From: an uncultured Alphaproteobacteria bacterium
GTDB taxonomy: Bacteria > Pseudomonadota > Alphaproteobacteria > HIMB59 > GCA-002718135
Length of the DNA stretch: 64,000 nucleotides
NCBI GenBank assembly: GCA_902582755.1
Contig: CACHSZ010000004.1
Location: 56,709 to 120,708, forward strand
Direction of reading: 5' to 3'
Shown here: piece by piece, positions 11,321-21,679 of the stretch
How the letters are laid out: each line of letters opens with the position of its first letter
Position numbering within the stretch: position 1 is the stretch's first letter
Position numbers and translations under genes: made by a program
Notes under the pieces: generated by a model
What the model was told of the DNA's origin: nothing
Seen by the model: the letters and a program-made list of their open reading frames with translations, nothing else
Database searches by the model: none

Positions 11321-14300
11321 AAATACAATCGGTCCATCAATTCATAATGTTGAACCATTTTTCATTTCTCAGTTCTATCAAAATTCTAATAAATCAATTT
11401 TATATATTGGAAAAGATGAGAGAGAAATATCATCCATGGAACAAAAAATTAAATGGTTATTACCTGATGTTGAAATTTTATTATTTAAATCTTGGGATCA
11501 AATTCCATACGATAATGTCTCTCCTTCAAAAGAAGTTCAAATAGAAAGATTAAAAACACTTAAAATCTTATCAAATTCTAACGCAAAAAGAATAATACTC
11601 ACTACAATTAATTCAATAACTCAAAAAATAATTCCTAAATCAATTATTAATTCACAATTTTTTAAAATTTCAAAAAATAAAAAATTTAAATTTGAGGATC
11701 TTATTAATAACCTTGTTCTCTTAGGCTTCCAAAGAACTTCTTTAGTGCGTGATAAATCAGAATTTTCTGTAAGAGGATCAATTCTGGATATTTTTCCAAA
11801 TGATAGATCTAAGCCAATAAGAATAGATTTTTTTGATGAAGAAATAGAGACGATTTTTGAATTTGATCCAATTACTCAAAAAAGATTACAAGAAATAAAT
11901 AGTGATTTAGAGTTCAATATTATTAATGAATTAATTCTTAATGAAAATAATCTTAACTTATTTAGAAAAAATTTTAGAGAAATATTTCCAGAGTATAGAA
12001 ATAGTCAAGTTTATAATCTTTTTTCTGAAAATGTTATTCCATCTGGTGGTGAACAGTTTTTGCCTTTATTCTACAATAATCTCGAAACATTATTTGATTA
12101 TGTTAAAGACTATAAAATACTATTAAATGACGAATTTAAAAATATATTTGAAAATAGATTAGAAAATATAAATGATTTTTATTTAGCCAGAAAAAATAAT
12201 AAAGAAAATTTTTTTTTATCACCTGATTTTTTTTACTTAAATAAAGAAATTTTCCAAAAATATTTAGATAACAATGAGCATTTTTACTTTAATACATTTG
12301 ATAAAAATAATCATATCAATATTGATGTAAATATTATTCATAATTTATCATCAATTAAAAAAGAAATTGATTTTAGTTTTATAAATCAATTTTTTACAAC
12401 TAATTCTAAAGAAAATTTTATATATATATGTTGCCGTAGTAAAGGAAGTTTAGAAAGAGTATCTAGAATATTACAGAATAATTTAAGTTTAAATTTAAAT
12501 AATGTAACAAACTTTAATCATTCACTTTCAGATAATATTCTTCTGACTATTCTGGATATTGAAGAGTCATTTAAATTTAATAAATATATTTTTATTAATG
12601 AAAAATCCTTGTTTGGTTATTTTTTTAATACGCAAATATCTAAATCACGTAAACAAACTATTTTTTTTGAAGAATTAAATAAATTATCTATTGATTCTAT
12701 TCTGGTTCATTCTGAGTACGGTCTTTGTAAGTTTAATAATATTAGAAAAATTGAATTAAATGACTCAATTCATGAGTGTTTAGAATTAGAATTTTTTGAA
12801 AATCAAAAACTTTTTTTACCAGTTGAAAATTTAAGTTATGTATCAAAATACAGTGATGATACTGATGGAAATATTATTTTAGATAAACTTGGTGCTTCTC
12901 ATTGGCAAAAAAGAAAAGCAGATGCAAAAAAGAAAATTAGAGATGCTGCAAAAAAACTTATTTCAATAGCTTCTAAGAGACTTCAATCTCAATCATATGA
13001 AATCAATACAAATATTCCTGAATACGATAAATTTGTTAGCACTTTCCCATATGTTGAAACCGATGATCAATTGAATGCAATTCAAGATGTAATTAATGAT
13101 TTTTCTAAGATGATACCATCTGATAGATTAATTGTAGGCGATGTTGCATTTGGAAAAACAGAAGTAATTTTAAGAGCTATTTTTCTAGCTGCAAAATCAA
13201 ATTTACAATCTGTAGTTTTAGTGCCAACTACAATTTTATCTAGGCAACATTTTATTAATTTTAAAAAAAGATTATCTATTTTTGGAATTAATATTGCAGA
13301 AATTTCTAGATTAGTTTCATTAAAAGATAAAAAAGAAATTATTGAAAAATGTAATACTGGCAAAATAGATGTTTTAGTTGGAACTCATGCTTTATTAAAC
13401 GATAAATTAAAATTTAACAGGCTCGGTTTAATAGTTTACGATGAAGAGCAAAAACTAGGAACAATTCAAAAAGAAAAATTTAAAGAAATTGCACCAAAAG
13501 CTCATTGTATTTCACTTAGTGCAACACCTATTCCAAGAACTTTAAGTATGTCTCTTTCTGGAATAAGAGATCTAAGTCTGATTCTTACAGCTCCATTTGA
13601 AAGGATGGCAGTTAGAACTTATGTTTCGCCTTTTGACTCTATAACTATCACAGAAGCTATAAAGAGAGAGATATATGGGAGAAAGAATGGGGTTTACTTT
13701 GTAGTGCCAAGAAAAAAAGACTTACCTTTTATAGAACAATTTTTAAATGATAATTTACCAGAAATAAAATATGTAATCACTCACGGTCAGCTTAGTCCTA
13801 AATTATTAGAAAGTAGAATTTCAAAATTTTATAATCAAGAAGTTCCTTTAATGCTTAGTACAAATATTATTGAAAATGGTTTAGATTTACCTCACGTAAA
13901 TACAATTATAGTTTACCGATCCAATATTTTTTCTTTAGCTGCCCTATATCAATTGAAAGGAAGGGTGGGGAGATCTTCGAAACGTGGATACGCATACATT
14001 ACATACAAAGAGAGTGAGCTAAAAGATAATGGTAGAAAAAGATTATCAATAATAAACTCTTCTGATCATCTTGGCGCAGGTTTTAATATTGCATCTCAAG
14101 ATTTAGATCTTCGAGGTGGTGGTTCTATTATTGGAGAAGAACAAAGTGGTTTTATAAAAGAAATTGGAACAGAACTTTATCATCAAATGCTTGAGGAAGA
14201 GATAAATTTACAAAAAAGTAAAATAAATTCTGACTTTGTAAAAAAAAATAATTTTCAACCAATTATAAAAATCCCTGTTGAAATTTATATACCTGAAAAT

Positions 14301-14687
14301 TTTATAAATGATGTTGATCTAAGATTGTCCATATATAAAAGAATTTCAAACATTAATAATTATAAAGAAATTGAAGATATAAAAATAGAATTAATAGACA
14401 GATTTGGCAAATTACCTATTCAATTAATTAATTTATTAAAATTAGTAGAAATTAAAATCATTTGTTTAAAAAATTATATTGAAAAATTTGAGTTTAGCAG
14501 AAAAGGCATATTAATCAGTTTTTTTCAAAATAAACCTAAAAATCCAGAAAAATTATTACAACTTTCATTATCTAATAAATATTCGCTAACATTAAGACCG
14601 GATCAAAAAATATTTTATGATTTTGGTGGTAATTTAATTGATGATAGATTTGAATTATCAAAAAAAATTATTAATTTAATAAAATGA
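11310..14687 (+). CDS. mfd: Transcription-repair coupling factor
   Basis: 1125 aa; UvrB-interaction-like N-terminus, RID (VHSEYGLCKF), GDVAFGKTEV, YDEEQKLG, QLKGRVGRS. Confidence 0.95.
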   Translation: MKNKNTIGPSIHNVEPFFISQFYQNSNKSILYIGKDEREISSMEQKIKWLLPDVEILLFKSWDQIPYDNVSPSKEVQIERLKTLKILSNSNAKRIILTTINSITQKIIPKSIINSQFFKISKNKKFKFEDLINNLVLLGFQRTSLVRDKSEFSVRGSILDIFPNDRSKPIRIDFFDEEIETIFEFDPITQKRLQEINSDLEFNIINELILNENNLNLFRKNFREIFPEYRNSQVYNLFSENVIPSGGEQFLPLFYNNLETLFDYVKDYKILLNDEFKNIFENRLENINDFYLARKNNKENFFLSPDFFYLNKEIFQKYLDNNEHFYFNTFDKNNHINIDVNIIHNLSSIKKEIDFSFINQFFTTNSKENFIYICCRSKGSLERVSRILQNNLSLNLNNVTNFNHSLSDNILLTILDIEESFKFNKYIFINEKSLFGYFFNTQISKSRKQTIFFEELNKLSIDSILVHSEYGLCKFNNIRKIELNDSIHECLELEFFENQKLFLPVENLSYVSKYSDDTDGNIILDKLGASHWQKRKADAKKKIRDAAKKLISIASKRLQSQSYEINTNIPEYDKFVSTFPYVETDDQLNAIQDVINDFSKMIPSDRLIVGDVAFGKTEVILRAIFLAAKSNLQSVVLVPTTILSRQHFINFKKRLSIFGINIAEISRLVSLKDKKEIIEKCNTGKIDVLVGTHALLNDKLKFNRLGLIVYDEEQKLGTIQKEKFKEIAPKAHCISLSATPIPRTLSMSLSGIRDLSLILTAPFERMAVRTYVSPFDSITITEAIKREIYGRKNGVYFVVPRKKDLPFIEQFLNDNLPEIKYVITHGQLSPKLLESRISKFYNQEVPLMLSTNIIENGLDLPHVNTIIVYRSNIFSLAALYQLKGRVGRSSKRGYAYITYKESELKDNGRKRLSIINSSDHLGAGFNIASQDLDLRGGGSIIGEEQSGFIKEIGTELYHQMLEEEINLQKSKINSDFVKKNNFQPIIKIPVEIYIPENFINDVDLRLSIYKRISNINNYKEIEDIKIELIDRFGKLPIQLINLLKLVEIKIICLKNYIEKFEFSRKGILISFFQNKPKNPEKLLQLSLSNKYSLTLRPDQKIFYDFGGNLIDDRFELSKKIINLIK

Positions 14688-15781
14688 GATTATTTGCATC
14701 TTTATCTATTTTAATTACTTTCTTAATATTTAATAAAAATGTTTTTTCTTTAAGTAATGATTATAAATTATCAATATTAAAAAAAGGTCTTGAGCAACCT
14801 TGGAGTATTTCATTTATTAATAAAAGTGAAATATTGATTAGTGAAAAAACAGGTAAAATAAAATTATTTAATCAAACCAATGGAAATATTATTGAGATAA
14901 AACATAATTTAAGTTTTATTGAGGATATAAACTCCCAAGGCGGTTTGCTAGAAATTTTATATCATGATGATCATGTTTATATCAGCTACTCAGAGAAAAG
15001 AGGTGAATTTAAATTATATGGACCATCATCTACGTCAATTGCTAAAGCTAAATTCAATAGAGAAAAATTAAATTTTAATAATATTTTTAGATCTGAGCCA
15101 CCAATAAGATCACCTTATCATTATGGTTCTAGAATAGTAATTAAAGATAATAATTTATTTGCCTCTTTAGGTGAAAGAGGTAAAGGAATGATTGCTCAAG
15201 AAGTAGATAAACATCCAGGTAGTATTATTAGAATTAATTTAGATGGTTCAATACCTAAAGATAATCCTCATTTTAAGGATCAACCTTTATGGCTTCCTGA
15301 AATTTTTCAAATTGGTGTAAGAAATCCTCAAGGAATGGCAATCTCTCCTTTTAATAATAAATTATATATAAGTAATCACGGTGCAAAAGGTGGTGATTGG
15401 TTTGGTGAAGTAAAGAAAGGTGAAAACTATGGATGGAAAATACTTGGTTGGGGAGGAACAAATTATAATAATACGAAAATTGGCCCTAAATGGTTACCTG
15501 GTTATACAAAAGCAATTCATTATTGGGTACCTTCAATAGCAGTGAGTGCAATTGCAATATATGATGGAAATGAATTTCCAGAATTTAAAGGATTGGCACT
15601 TATAACATCTTTAAAAGATCAGTCTTTACGCAAATTAGATATTTCTAATTTAGATAATGTAAAAGAAAAAATTATTTTTAAAAAAGAAATTGGAAGAATA
15701 AGAGATATTAAAATTCATCCCGAGAGTGGTAAAATATTTTTATTAGCTCAAGATAAATTATGGTTATTTGAAAAAAAATAA
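14684..15781 (+). CDS. PQQ-dependent sugar dehydrogenase (soluble aldose sugar dehydrogenase-like), exported
   Basis: Signal peptide; LEQPWSISFI, GVRNPQGMAISP, GENYGWKILGWG motifs of the GSDH family. Confidence 0.85.
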   Translation: MRLFASLSILITFLIFNKNVFSLSNDYKLSILKKGLEQPWSISFINKSEILISEKTGKIKLFNQTNGNIIEIKHNLSFIEDINSQGGLLEILYHDDHVYISYSEKRGEFKLYGPSSTSIAKAKFNREKLNFNNIFRSEPPIRSPYHYGSRIVIKDNNLFASLGERGKGMIAQEVDKHPGSIIRINLDGSIPKDNPHFKDQPLWLPEIFQIGVRNPQGMAISPFNNKLYISNHGAKGGDWFGEVKKGENYGWKILGWGGTNYNNTKIGPKWLPGYTKAIHYWVPSIAVSAIAIYDGNEFPEFKGLALITSLKDQSLRKLDISNLDNVKEKIIFKKEIGRIRDIKIHPESGKIFLLAQDKLWLFEKK

Positions 15782-15829
15782 TATCTTGATGTGTATTGAG
15801 AAATATTCTTTTTAATTTATAATAATCAT

Positions 15830-15946
15830 ATGTTTGAATTTTTAGCCTTTTTAGTTGGTGTCATGATTATGGGTCCAATAGTCTATATTTATTTTTTAGT
15901 TCAAGATTTAAAAAAAAGGATCGATAAGCTTGAAAATAAAAATTAA
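15830..15946 (+). CDS. Small single-TM protein (38 aa): MFEFLAFLVGVMIMGPIVYIYFLVQDLKKRIDKLENKN
   Basis: Not in the ORF track (below length cutoff); ATG to TAA read directly; TM segment plus charged amphipathic tail. Confidence 0.5.
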   Translation: MFEFLAFLVGVMIMGPIVYIYFLVQDLKKRIDKLENKN

Positions 15947-15952
15947 TTTTTA

Positions 15953-16780
15953 ATGCAAAAAAATATATTTTTGGCCTCTTATCCCAAATCTGGCAATACT
16001 TGGTTAAGATCTATAATTGGAAATTTTTACAAATTTGGCAAAGATTTTAGTCTTAATGATTTAAAATCTATACCATTATTATCGATAAAAAAACATTTTG
16101 ATGAGTTTGAGAATAAAATTTATATAGAAAATAATGAATTACATTTTGATTGGGTTTCACAGAATATTATACAGTGTCAACATTTATTAAATACTAAATC
16201 AAATCATCTTAATATATTTAAAACTCATAGTGTTAGACATAAAAAATTTACAAATGAAACTGTTAATGCTGGATTTATTTATATTGTAAGAGATCCTAGA
16301 GATATAGTTGTTTCTTTTAAAAATTTTACTGGCAAAGATTTTGATGAGATTATTAATGAATTACTTTTTGAAAAAAAATTAATGATTGGCTCAAATGGAA
16401 TTCAGGAATTACTTTCAACATGGGAGCTTAATGTTCAATCATGGTTAAATTATAGTACAGTGCCAAGATTAATTATCAAATATGAAGATCTTCAATTAAA
16501 ACCTAAATCTATTGTGTTAAAAATTAAAGATTTTTTAAATAAAATACATAAATTAAAACTAAACTTAAATGACCATGAAATAGATCAAATAATAGAAAAT
16601 ACTAGTTTTAATAATCTAAAAAAATTAGAAAATAGAAGTGGATTTGATGAAGCTACAAAACATTCCAAATTTTTTAGATCTGGCACATCTAATCAATGGA
16701 AGGACATTTTATCTAAATCTCAGATCAAACTTATTGAAAAAAACCTACAATCAATGATGAAATATTTTAATTATATTTAG
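15953..16780 (+). CDS. Sulfotransferase domain protein
   Basis: 5'-PSB-like SYPKSGNTWLRSIIGN and 3'-PB-like YIVRDPRDIVVSF motifs of PAPS-dependent sulfotransferases. Confidence 0.85.
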   Translation: MQKNIFLASYPKSGNTWLRSIIGNFYKFGKDFSLNDLKSIPLLSIKKHFDEFENKIYIENNELHFDWVSQNIIQCQHLLNTKSNHLNIFKTHSVRHKKFTNETVNAGFIYIVRDPRDIVVSFKNFTGKDFDEIINELLFEKKLMIGSNGIQELLSTWELNVQSWLNYSTVPRLIIKYEDLQLKPKSIVLKIKDFLNKIHKLKLNLNDHEIDQIIENTSFNNLKKLENRSGFDEATKHSKFFRSGTSNQWKDILSKSQIKLIEKNLQSMMKYFNYI

Positions 16781-16787
16781 GAAATAG

Positions 16788-16877
16788 TGGCGGAGAGAGT
16801 GAGATTCGAACTCACGAACGAGTTGCCCCGTTGCCGGTTTTCAAGACCGGTGCTTTCAACCGCTCAGCCATCTCTCC
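16788..16877 (-). tRNA. tRNA-Ser (anticodon TGA), CCA encoded
   Basis: Reverse complement ggagagatggctgagcggttgaaagcaccggtcttgaaaaccggcaacggggcaactcgttcgtgagttcgaatctcactctctccgcca; long variable arm. Confidence 0.96.
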
Positions 16878-16970
16878 GTTTAAAAGCTTACTATAGTTTC
16901 AACATAAAAATGTCAAAATATTAAGTATATATCATTTCCTAATTAATGATAGTTTTGGTAATTTTGTATA

Positions 16971-18008
16971 ATGATTTTTAGGTTTGTAATATTCTTTCTA
17001 TTTCTAACATTTAATGCCTACTCTGCTGATTGTGAAAAACCAAAAATGCCATCTGATGATGAGTGGAGTATATGGCTTGAAAATATTAAAAAAGAAGCTT
17101 TAGAAATAGGCATAAGTCAAAATACTATCTCAAAACATTTAAATAATGTTAAGCCACAAAGTAAAATAATAATGCGAGATAGATGCCAACCTGCATCTAC
17201 AATGACTTTAGATGAATATTTATTTTATACAATTACAAAAGATAAAATATTTGCCGGAAAAAAATTTTTAAAAAAATATGAAGATTTATTAAAAGAAATT
17301 GGTGATTATTTTAAAATACAACCAAGATTTATAGTAGCTGTCTTAGGTATGGAAAGTTATTATGGAAGAAATCAAGGCAAAATAAATTCCATAATTGCCA
17401 TAACTACACTTGCATTTGATAGAAGGAGAAGTGATTTTTACAAAAAACAACTATTTGCAGCACTTGAAATTTTAGATAAAAATCTCGTACCTAATGGAGA
17501 ATTAAAAGGAAGTTGGGGTGGTGCTGTAGGTATGACTCAAATGATACCTACAACTTTTCTAGAAACAGCATATGATTGGGATGGTAATGGAATAGATATA
17601 TGGAATAGTTATGCCGATGCATTTGCTAGTACTGCAAATTATTTAACCTCATTAGATAAAAATCCATGGTCTAATGATAGTACTTGGGGAAGAGAAGTGC
17701 TTCCACCTAAAAATATTTCTTCATCTTTTTTTGATTCTATAAAGCAAATTAAACCCAAAGGTTGTGGCGCAGTTAAACGCAGATCAATTCCAAAAACTCT
17801 ATCCGAATGGTCAAATTTAGGATTTACAAAAATCAATGGAGATCCTTTACCAATAAGAGATGATTTAGAGGCTAGATTAATAATGCCAGATGGGATAGAT
17901 GGAAGGATGTTTATTGTTTATCCTAATTACAAAAATATTCTTTATTATAATTGTTCATCATATTATGCTGTATCAGTAGGTCTCCTAAGTGATAAAATAT
18001 CTAATTAG
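16971..18008 (+). CDS. Lytic murein transglycosylase (MltB/SltB family)
   Basis: Signal peptide; AVLGMESYYGRNQGK, GSWGGAVGMTQMIPTTF, DGNGIDIWNSYADAFASTANYL. Confidence 0.92.
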   Translation: MIFRFVIFFLFLTFNAYSADCEKPKMPSDDEWSIWLENIKKEALEIGISQNTISKHLNNVKPQSKIIMRDRCQPASTMTLDEYLFYTITKDKIFAGKKFLKKYEDLLKEIGDYFKIQPRFIVAVLGMESYYGRNQGKINSIIAITTLAFDRRRSDFYKKQLFAALEILDKNLVPNGELKGSWGGAVGMTQMIPTTFLETAYDWDGNGIDIWNSYADAFASTANYLTSLDKNPWSNDSTWGREVLPPKNISSSFFDSIKQIKPKGCGAVKRRSIPKTLSEWSNLGFTKINGDPLPIRDDLEARLIMPDGIDGRMFIVYPNYKNILYYNCSSYYAVSVGLLSDKISN

Positions 18009-18924
18009 TTTTATAATTATTTTATTTTTATTTTCTTGCAATGAATTAAATCTAAATAATGTTTCTGATGTTGTAGAAAATAGCACAAATAAAATAGAAG
18101 AAATAATTGACAATAAAAAAGAAGATAAAAAAGAAAAAAATCAATCAACCAATAAAAAAACTAAAGATAATATTTTTTATTACGTAGGTGAGACTTATTT
18201 TATAGAAGGGGTTAGTTATACTCCAGAGGAAAATTATAATTATTCGGAAATTGGACTTTCTTCTTTTTACGGTAAGGAATTACACAATATTAAAACTGTA
18301 AATAATGATATAAATAAAGTTACAGAGTTACTTGGTAGACATAAAACATTACCTATACCAAGTATGGTCAAAATCACTAACTTGGATAATGGACTTTCTA
18401 TAAATGTAAAAATAATAGATAGACATGATGATAATGCAGTTATTATTCAGGTTTCAAGAAAAGTTGCACAGCTTTTAGGATTTTATAAATCTAAAATAGC
18501 TACTGTAAAGGTAGAAATACTTTCTGACGCTAGTAAACAATGGAAGAGTGTTGCAAATTCATTAAATGAAGAAAATTTTAATGAAACTATCTCTTCTGCA
18601 CCAACAGATATTGTATCTATTGAAGAAATTGATGAAATTATGGATACTAATGACGATGCCACTTCAATTACAGAAGAACCAATTGAACTTAAATCAGAAA
18701 AAATAACTGATTTTAAATTATATTTAAGAGTAAATGGGTTTGAAAACTATGGGAGTATTCGATCAGTATTAGATAATTATGATAATAATCTAAAATATAC
18801 TTCTGAAAAAAATAATTCCAAATATGACGTAATTATTGGTCCCTTAGAAAATACAGAAGCAAATAATTTGGTTTCATACTTTATCTCAAAAGGTTATAAG
18901 GAAACTGAAATTCTTATTGAATAA
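17989..18924 (+). CDS. rlpA: RlpA-like septal lytic transglycosylase lipoprotein, DPBB plus C-terminal SPOR-like domain (GTG start)
   Basis: Lipobox LFSC; GRHKTLPIPSMVKITNLDNGLSINVKIIDR; VSRKVAQLLGF; SPOR-like C-terminus. Confidence 0.85.
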   Translation: MIKYLISFIIILFLFSCNELNLNNVSDVVENSTNKIEEIIDNKKEDKKEKNQSTNKKTKDNIFYYVGETYFIEGVSYTPEENYNYSEIGLSSFYGKELHNIKTVNNDINKVTELLGRHKTLPIPSMVKITNLDNGLSINVKIIDRHDDNAVIIQVSRKVAQLLGFYKSKIATVKVEILSDASKQWKSVANSLNEENFNETISSAPTDIVSIEEIDEIMDTNDDATSITEEPIELKSEKITDFKLYLRVNGFENYGSIRSVLDNYDNNLKYTSEKNNSKYDVIIGPLENTEANNLVSYFISKGYKETEILIE

Positions 18925-18959
18925 CAAATAAAGGTCATAATTAAGAATTAGTAATATTT

Positions 18960-20093
18960 ATGTTAAAAATTTTTAGCTTTTTTTTATTTTTTATTATTTC
19001 TTTAAAACTTTACGCCATTGATACAAAGGCAGAGCAAGCCGTTGTCATTGATTTTAATACAAATGAAGTTCTTTTTGAAAAAAATTCTAATGCAAAAGTA
19101 ATTCCCGCTTCAATGACAAAAATTATGACCGTTTACGTTGCATTTGATAGAATAAAGAATACAAATTTTGCAATTGCTAATGAATGTAAAGTTTCTCCTA
19201 AGGCTTATAAAAAGGGAGGTTCCAGAACATTTTTAGAGATAGATGATAATGTAACAGTTGATGATTTATTAAAAGGTATAATCGTTCAATCTGGTAATGA
19301 TGCTTCTATAGCTTTAGCGGAATGTTTAGGAGGTACCGAAGAAGATTTTGCTAAACTCATGAATGTTTACGCAGAACGCTTAGGAATGACAAATACAAAT
19401 TTTGTAAATTCATCTGGCTGGCCTGATGATAATCACTATTCTACTGTTAATGATCTTGGAATTCTTTCAAATGCAATAATTAGAGATTTTCCAAATCTTT
19501 ATACATATTTCAAAATGGAAGAATTTACTTATAATGATATTACTCAACCAAATAGAAATAAACTTTTATATCAAGTTCAAGGTGCTGATGGTTTAAAAAC
19601 AGGTTTTACAAAAGAATCTGGGTGGGGAATAGCTGCTACAGCTTTAAGGAATGATAGAAGGATTACTGTTGTTATAAACGGAACAAATAGTTCAAGATCA
19701 AGGTTAAATGAGTCATCTAATTTAATAAATTGGGCATTTAATCAAACTTCTCAACAAACTTTAGTCGAAAAAGATCAATTTATTAAAGAAGTAGATGTAT
19801 GGCTTGGTAGTGAGAGTAGTATTAATTTAATTAGTTCACAAAAATTAGTATCAACATTATCATTTGATCAAATTCAATTAATGAATTCATCTATTGAATA
19901 TACAAAACCTATTTCTGCTCCAATCAAAAAAGGTGATGAATTTGGAAGATTAATAATTGATATAGATGGAAAGCCAAAAATAGAAATAGCCCTAATTGCC
20001 GAAAAAGATGTATCTGAAATCAATCCTTTATTTAAAGTTTTTGCTGCAGCAAAATACTTAATTTTTGGAAGAAGTTTAGATGAAATCAAATAA
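18960..20093 (+). CDS. dacA: D-alanyl-D-alanine carboxypeptidase (PBP5/6-like)
   Basis: Signal peptide; SMTK (SxxK), SGN, KTG motifs. Confidence 0.93.
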   Translation: MLKIFSFFLFFIISLKLYAIDTKAEQAVVIDFNTNEVLFEKNSNAKVIPASMTKIMTVYVAFDRIKNTNFAIANECKVSPKAYKKGGSRTFLEIDDNVTVDDLLKGIIVQSGNDASIALAECLGGTEEDFAKLMNVYAERLGMTNTNFVNSSGWPDDNHYSTVNDLGILSNAIIRDFPNLYTYFKMEEFTYNDITQPNRNKLLYQVQGADGLKTGFTKESGWGIAATALRNDRRITVVINGTNSSRSRLNESSNLINWAFNQTSQQTLVEKDQFIKEVDVWLGSESSINLISSQKLVSTLSFDQIQLMNSSIEYTKPISAPIKKGDEFGRLIIDIDGKPKIEIALIAEKDVSEINPLFKVFAAAKYLIFGRSLDEIK

Positions 20094-20691
20094 AGGTTTA
20101 TTTATTAGCTTTGAAGGACCAGAAGCTAGTGGAAAGTCATCTCAAATATTATTATTATCAAAATATTTTAAAAAAAATAATATTCCTTTTATTGTTTCCA
20201 GAGAGCCCGGAGGAACTGATTTTGCAGAAAAATTAAGAAGATTAATTTTGGATAATAAGTCTAAGATTAATAATTTAGAAGAACTCCTCCTTCTTATGGC
20301 AGCTAGGTCAAATCATATTAATGAGGTAATTATTCCTAATCTAAAAAAAGGTAAAATAGTCATTTCAGATCGATATGCAGATTCCTCTTTTGTCTATCAA
20401 GGTTATGTAAACAAATTTGGTATTAAAAAAGCTCAAAAACTACATAAAGATCTTTTAAAAAATTTCTTTCCTGATTATACTTTTATTTTTAAAATCAATC
20501 CAAAAGAAATAATCAAAAGATTAAAACAAAGAAAAATTAAAAACAAATATGATAAATCTAACTTATTATTTCATCAAAAAGTAATTCGAGGATATAAAAA
20601 AATAGCAAATCCAAAAAGATATATAACTGTAGATGCTTCTTTATCTAAAGATATAATTCATAAAAATATTATTAAAAAACTAAAATTATAA
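20080..20691 (+). CDS. tmk: Thymidylate kinase
   Basis: ISFEGPEASGKSSQ, SREPGGTDFAEKLRRLIL, SDRYADSSFVYQG. Confidence 0.95.
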   Translation: MKSNKGLFISFEGPEASGKSSQILLLSKYFKKNNIPFIVSREPGGTDFAEKLRRLILDNKSKINNLEELLLLMAARSNHINEVIIPNLKKGKIVISDRYADSSFVYQGYVNKFGIKKAQKLHKDLLKNFFPDYTFIFKINPKEIIKRLKQRKIKNKYDKSNLLFHQKVIRGYKKIANPKRYITVDASLSKDIIHKNIIKKLKL

Positions 20692-20694
20692 TTA

Positions 20695-21678
20695 ATGACT
20701 GAATTAATAGGTTTTGAAAAAGAGTATAGTGATCTTGTTAATAGATATAAATCCAATAATCTTCCAAATTCAATTTTAATTCATGGATTGAGTGGTATAG
20801 GTAAAAGAACTTTTCTCAACAAATTAATTAAAAATATTTTAAATATAGAATTTAAAGATAATAATCTTGATCATCACTTAAATTTATTTAAAAATAATAC
20901 ACATCCAAATATAAATATAATTGAGAAAGAAATTGATAGTAAAACTGGAAAAATTAAATCTAATATAACAATTGACCAAATTAGAAGTTTAAAAACATTT
21001 TTAAATTCAACATCAGTAATTCAAAATTCTTCGAAAATAGTTATCGTTGATTCTGCAGATTATTTAAACATTAATTCTGCAAATAGTATGCTCAAGATAT
21101 TAGAAGAACCAAAAGAAAATACATATATTTTTTTAATATCAAATCAGATTTCATTACTTTTGCCAACAATCAGATCAAGATGTTTAAAAATTAAATTTAA
21201 TACTCATAATTTAATTAATTTTACTAATATTATTAAAGATCAAATCGATGAAATATCTAATGAAGAAATAAACTTTTACTTTGAATTAACGTACGGATCA
21301 CCAGGAACAACCATTCTTTATTACAATAATGATTTCTTGGATATTTTCCAATTATCAATTAAATGTCTTTTATCAAATGATCTAGATGATGATAAAATAA
21401 ATTTATCAAATATATTATCAAAATTTACTAATGATGAATTTAATAATTATTTATCAATGCTTAAATTTATTCTAATTGTTGCTAATAAGCTAAAAGTAAA
21501 CAGAGATGATAAAAGCTTGGTTAATATGCCAAATTATCTAGAGTTAGAGTCTTTATCTGCAAATCTTACACAAAAAAATCTTATTGATAGATTTGATTAT
21601 TTAACTAATAACCAAAAAGAATTATTTAGTTTAAATCTTGATAAGAAAATATTTATATTAAATTTTTTAACTCAATAA
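20695..21678 (+). CDS. holB: DNA polymerase III subunit delta'
   Basis: HGLSGIGKRTF P-loop; IVDSADYLNINSANSMLKILEEPKENTYIFLIS; tmk-holB-metG context. Confidence 0.9.
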   Translation: MTELIGFEKEYSDLVNRYKSNNLPNSILIHGLSGIGKRTFLNKLIKNILNIEFKDNNLDHHLNLFKNNTHPNINIIEKEIDSKTGKIKSNITIDQIRSLKTFLNSTSVIQNSSKIVIVDSADYLNINSANSMLKILEEPKENTYIFLISNQISLLLPTIRSRCLKIKFNTHNLINFTNIIKDQIDEISNEEINFYFELTYGSPGTTILYYNNDFLDIFQLSIKCLLSNDLDDDKINLSNILSKFTNDEFNNYLSMLKFILIVANKLKVNRDDKSLVNMPNYLELESLSANLTQKNLIDRFDYLTNNQKELFSLNLDKKIFILNFLTQ

Positions 21679-21679
21679 A

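Noticed and set aside
17989-18924. RlpA-like protein considered as inactive because of its divergent N-terminal DPBB sequence
   Set aside because: HKTLP and the IDR aspartate are kept, so loss of activity cannot be claimed from sequence alone.
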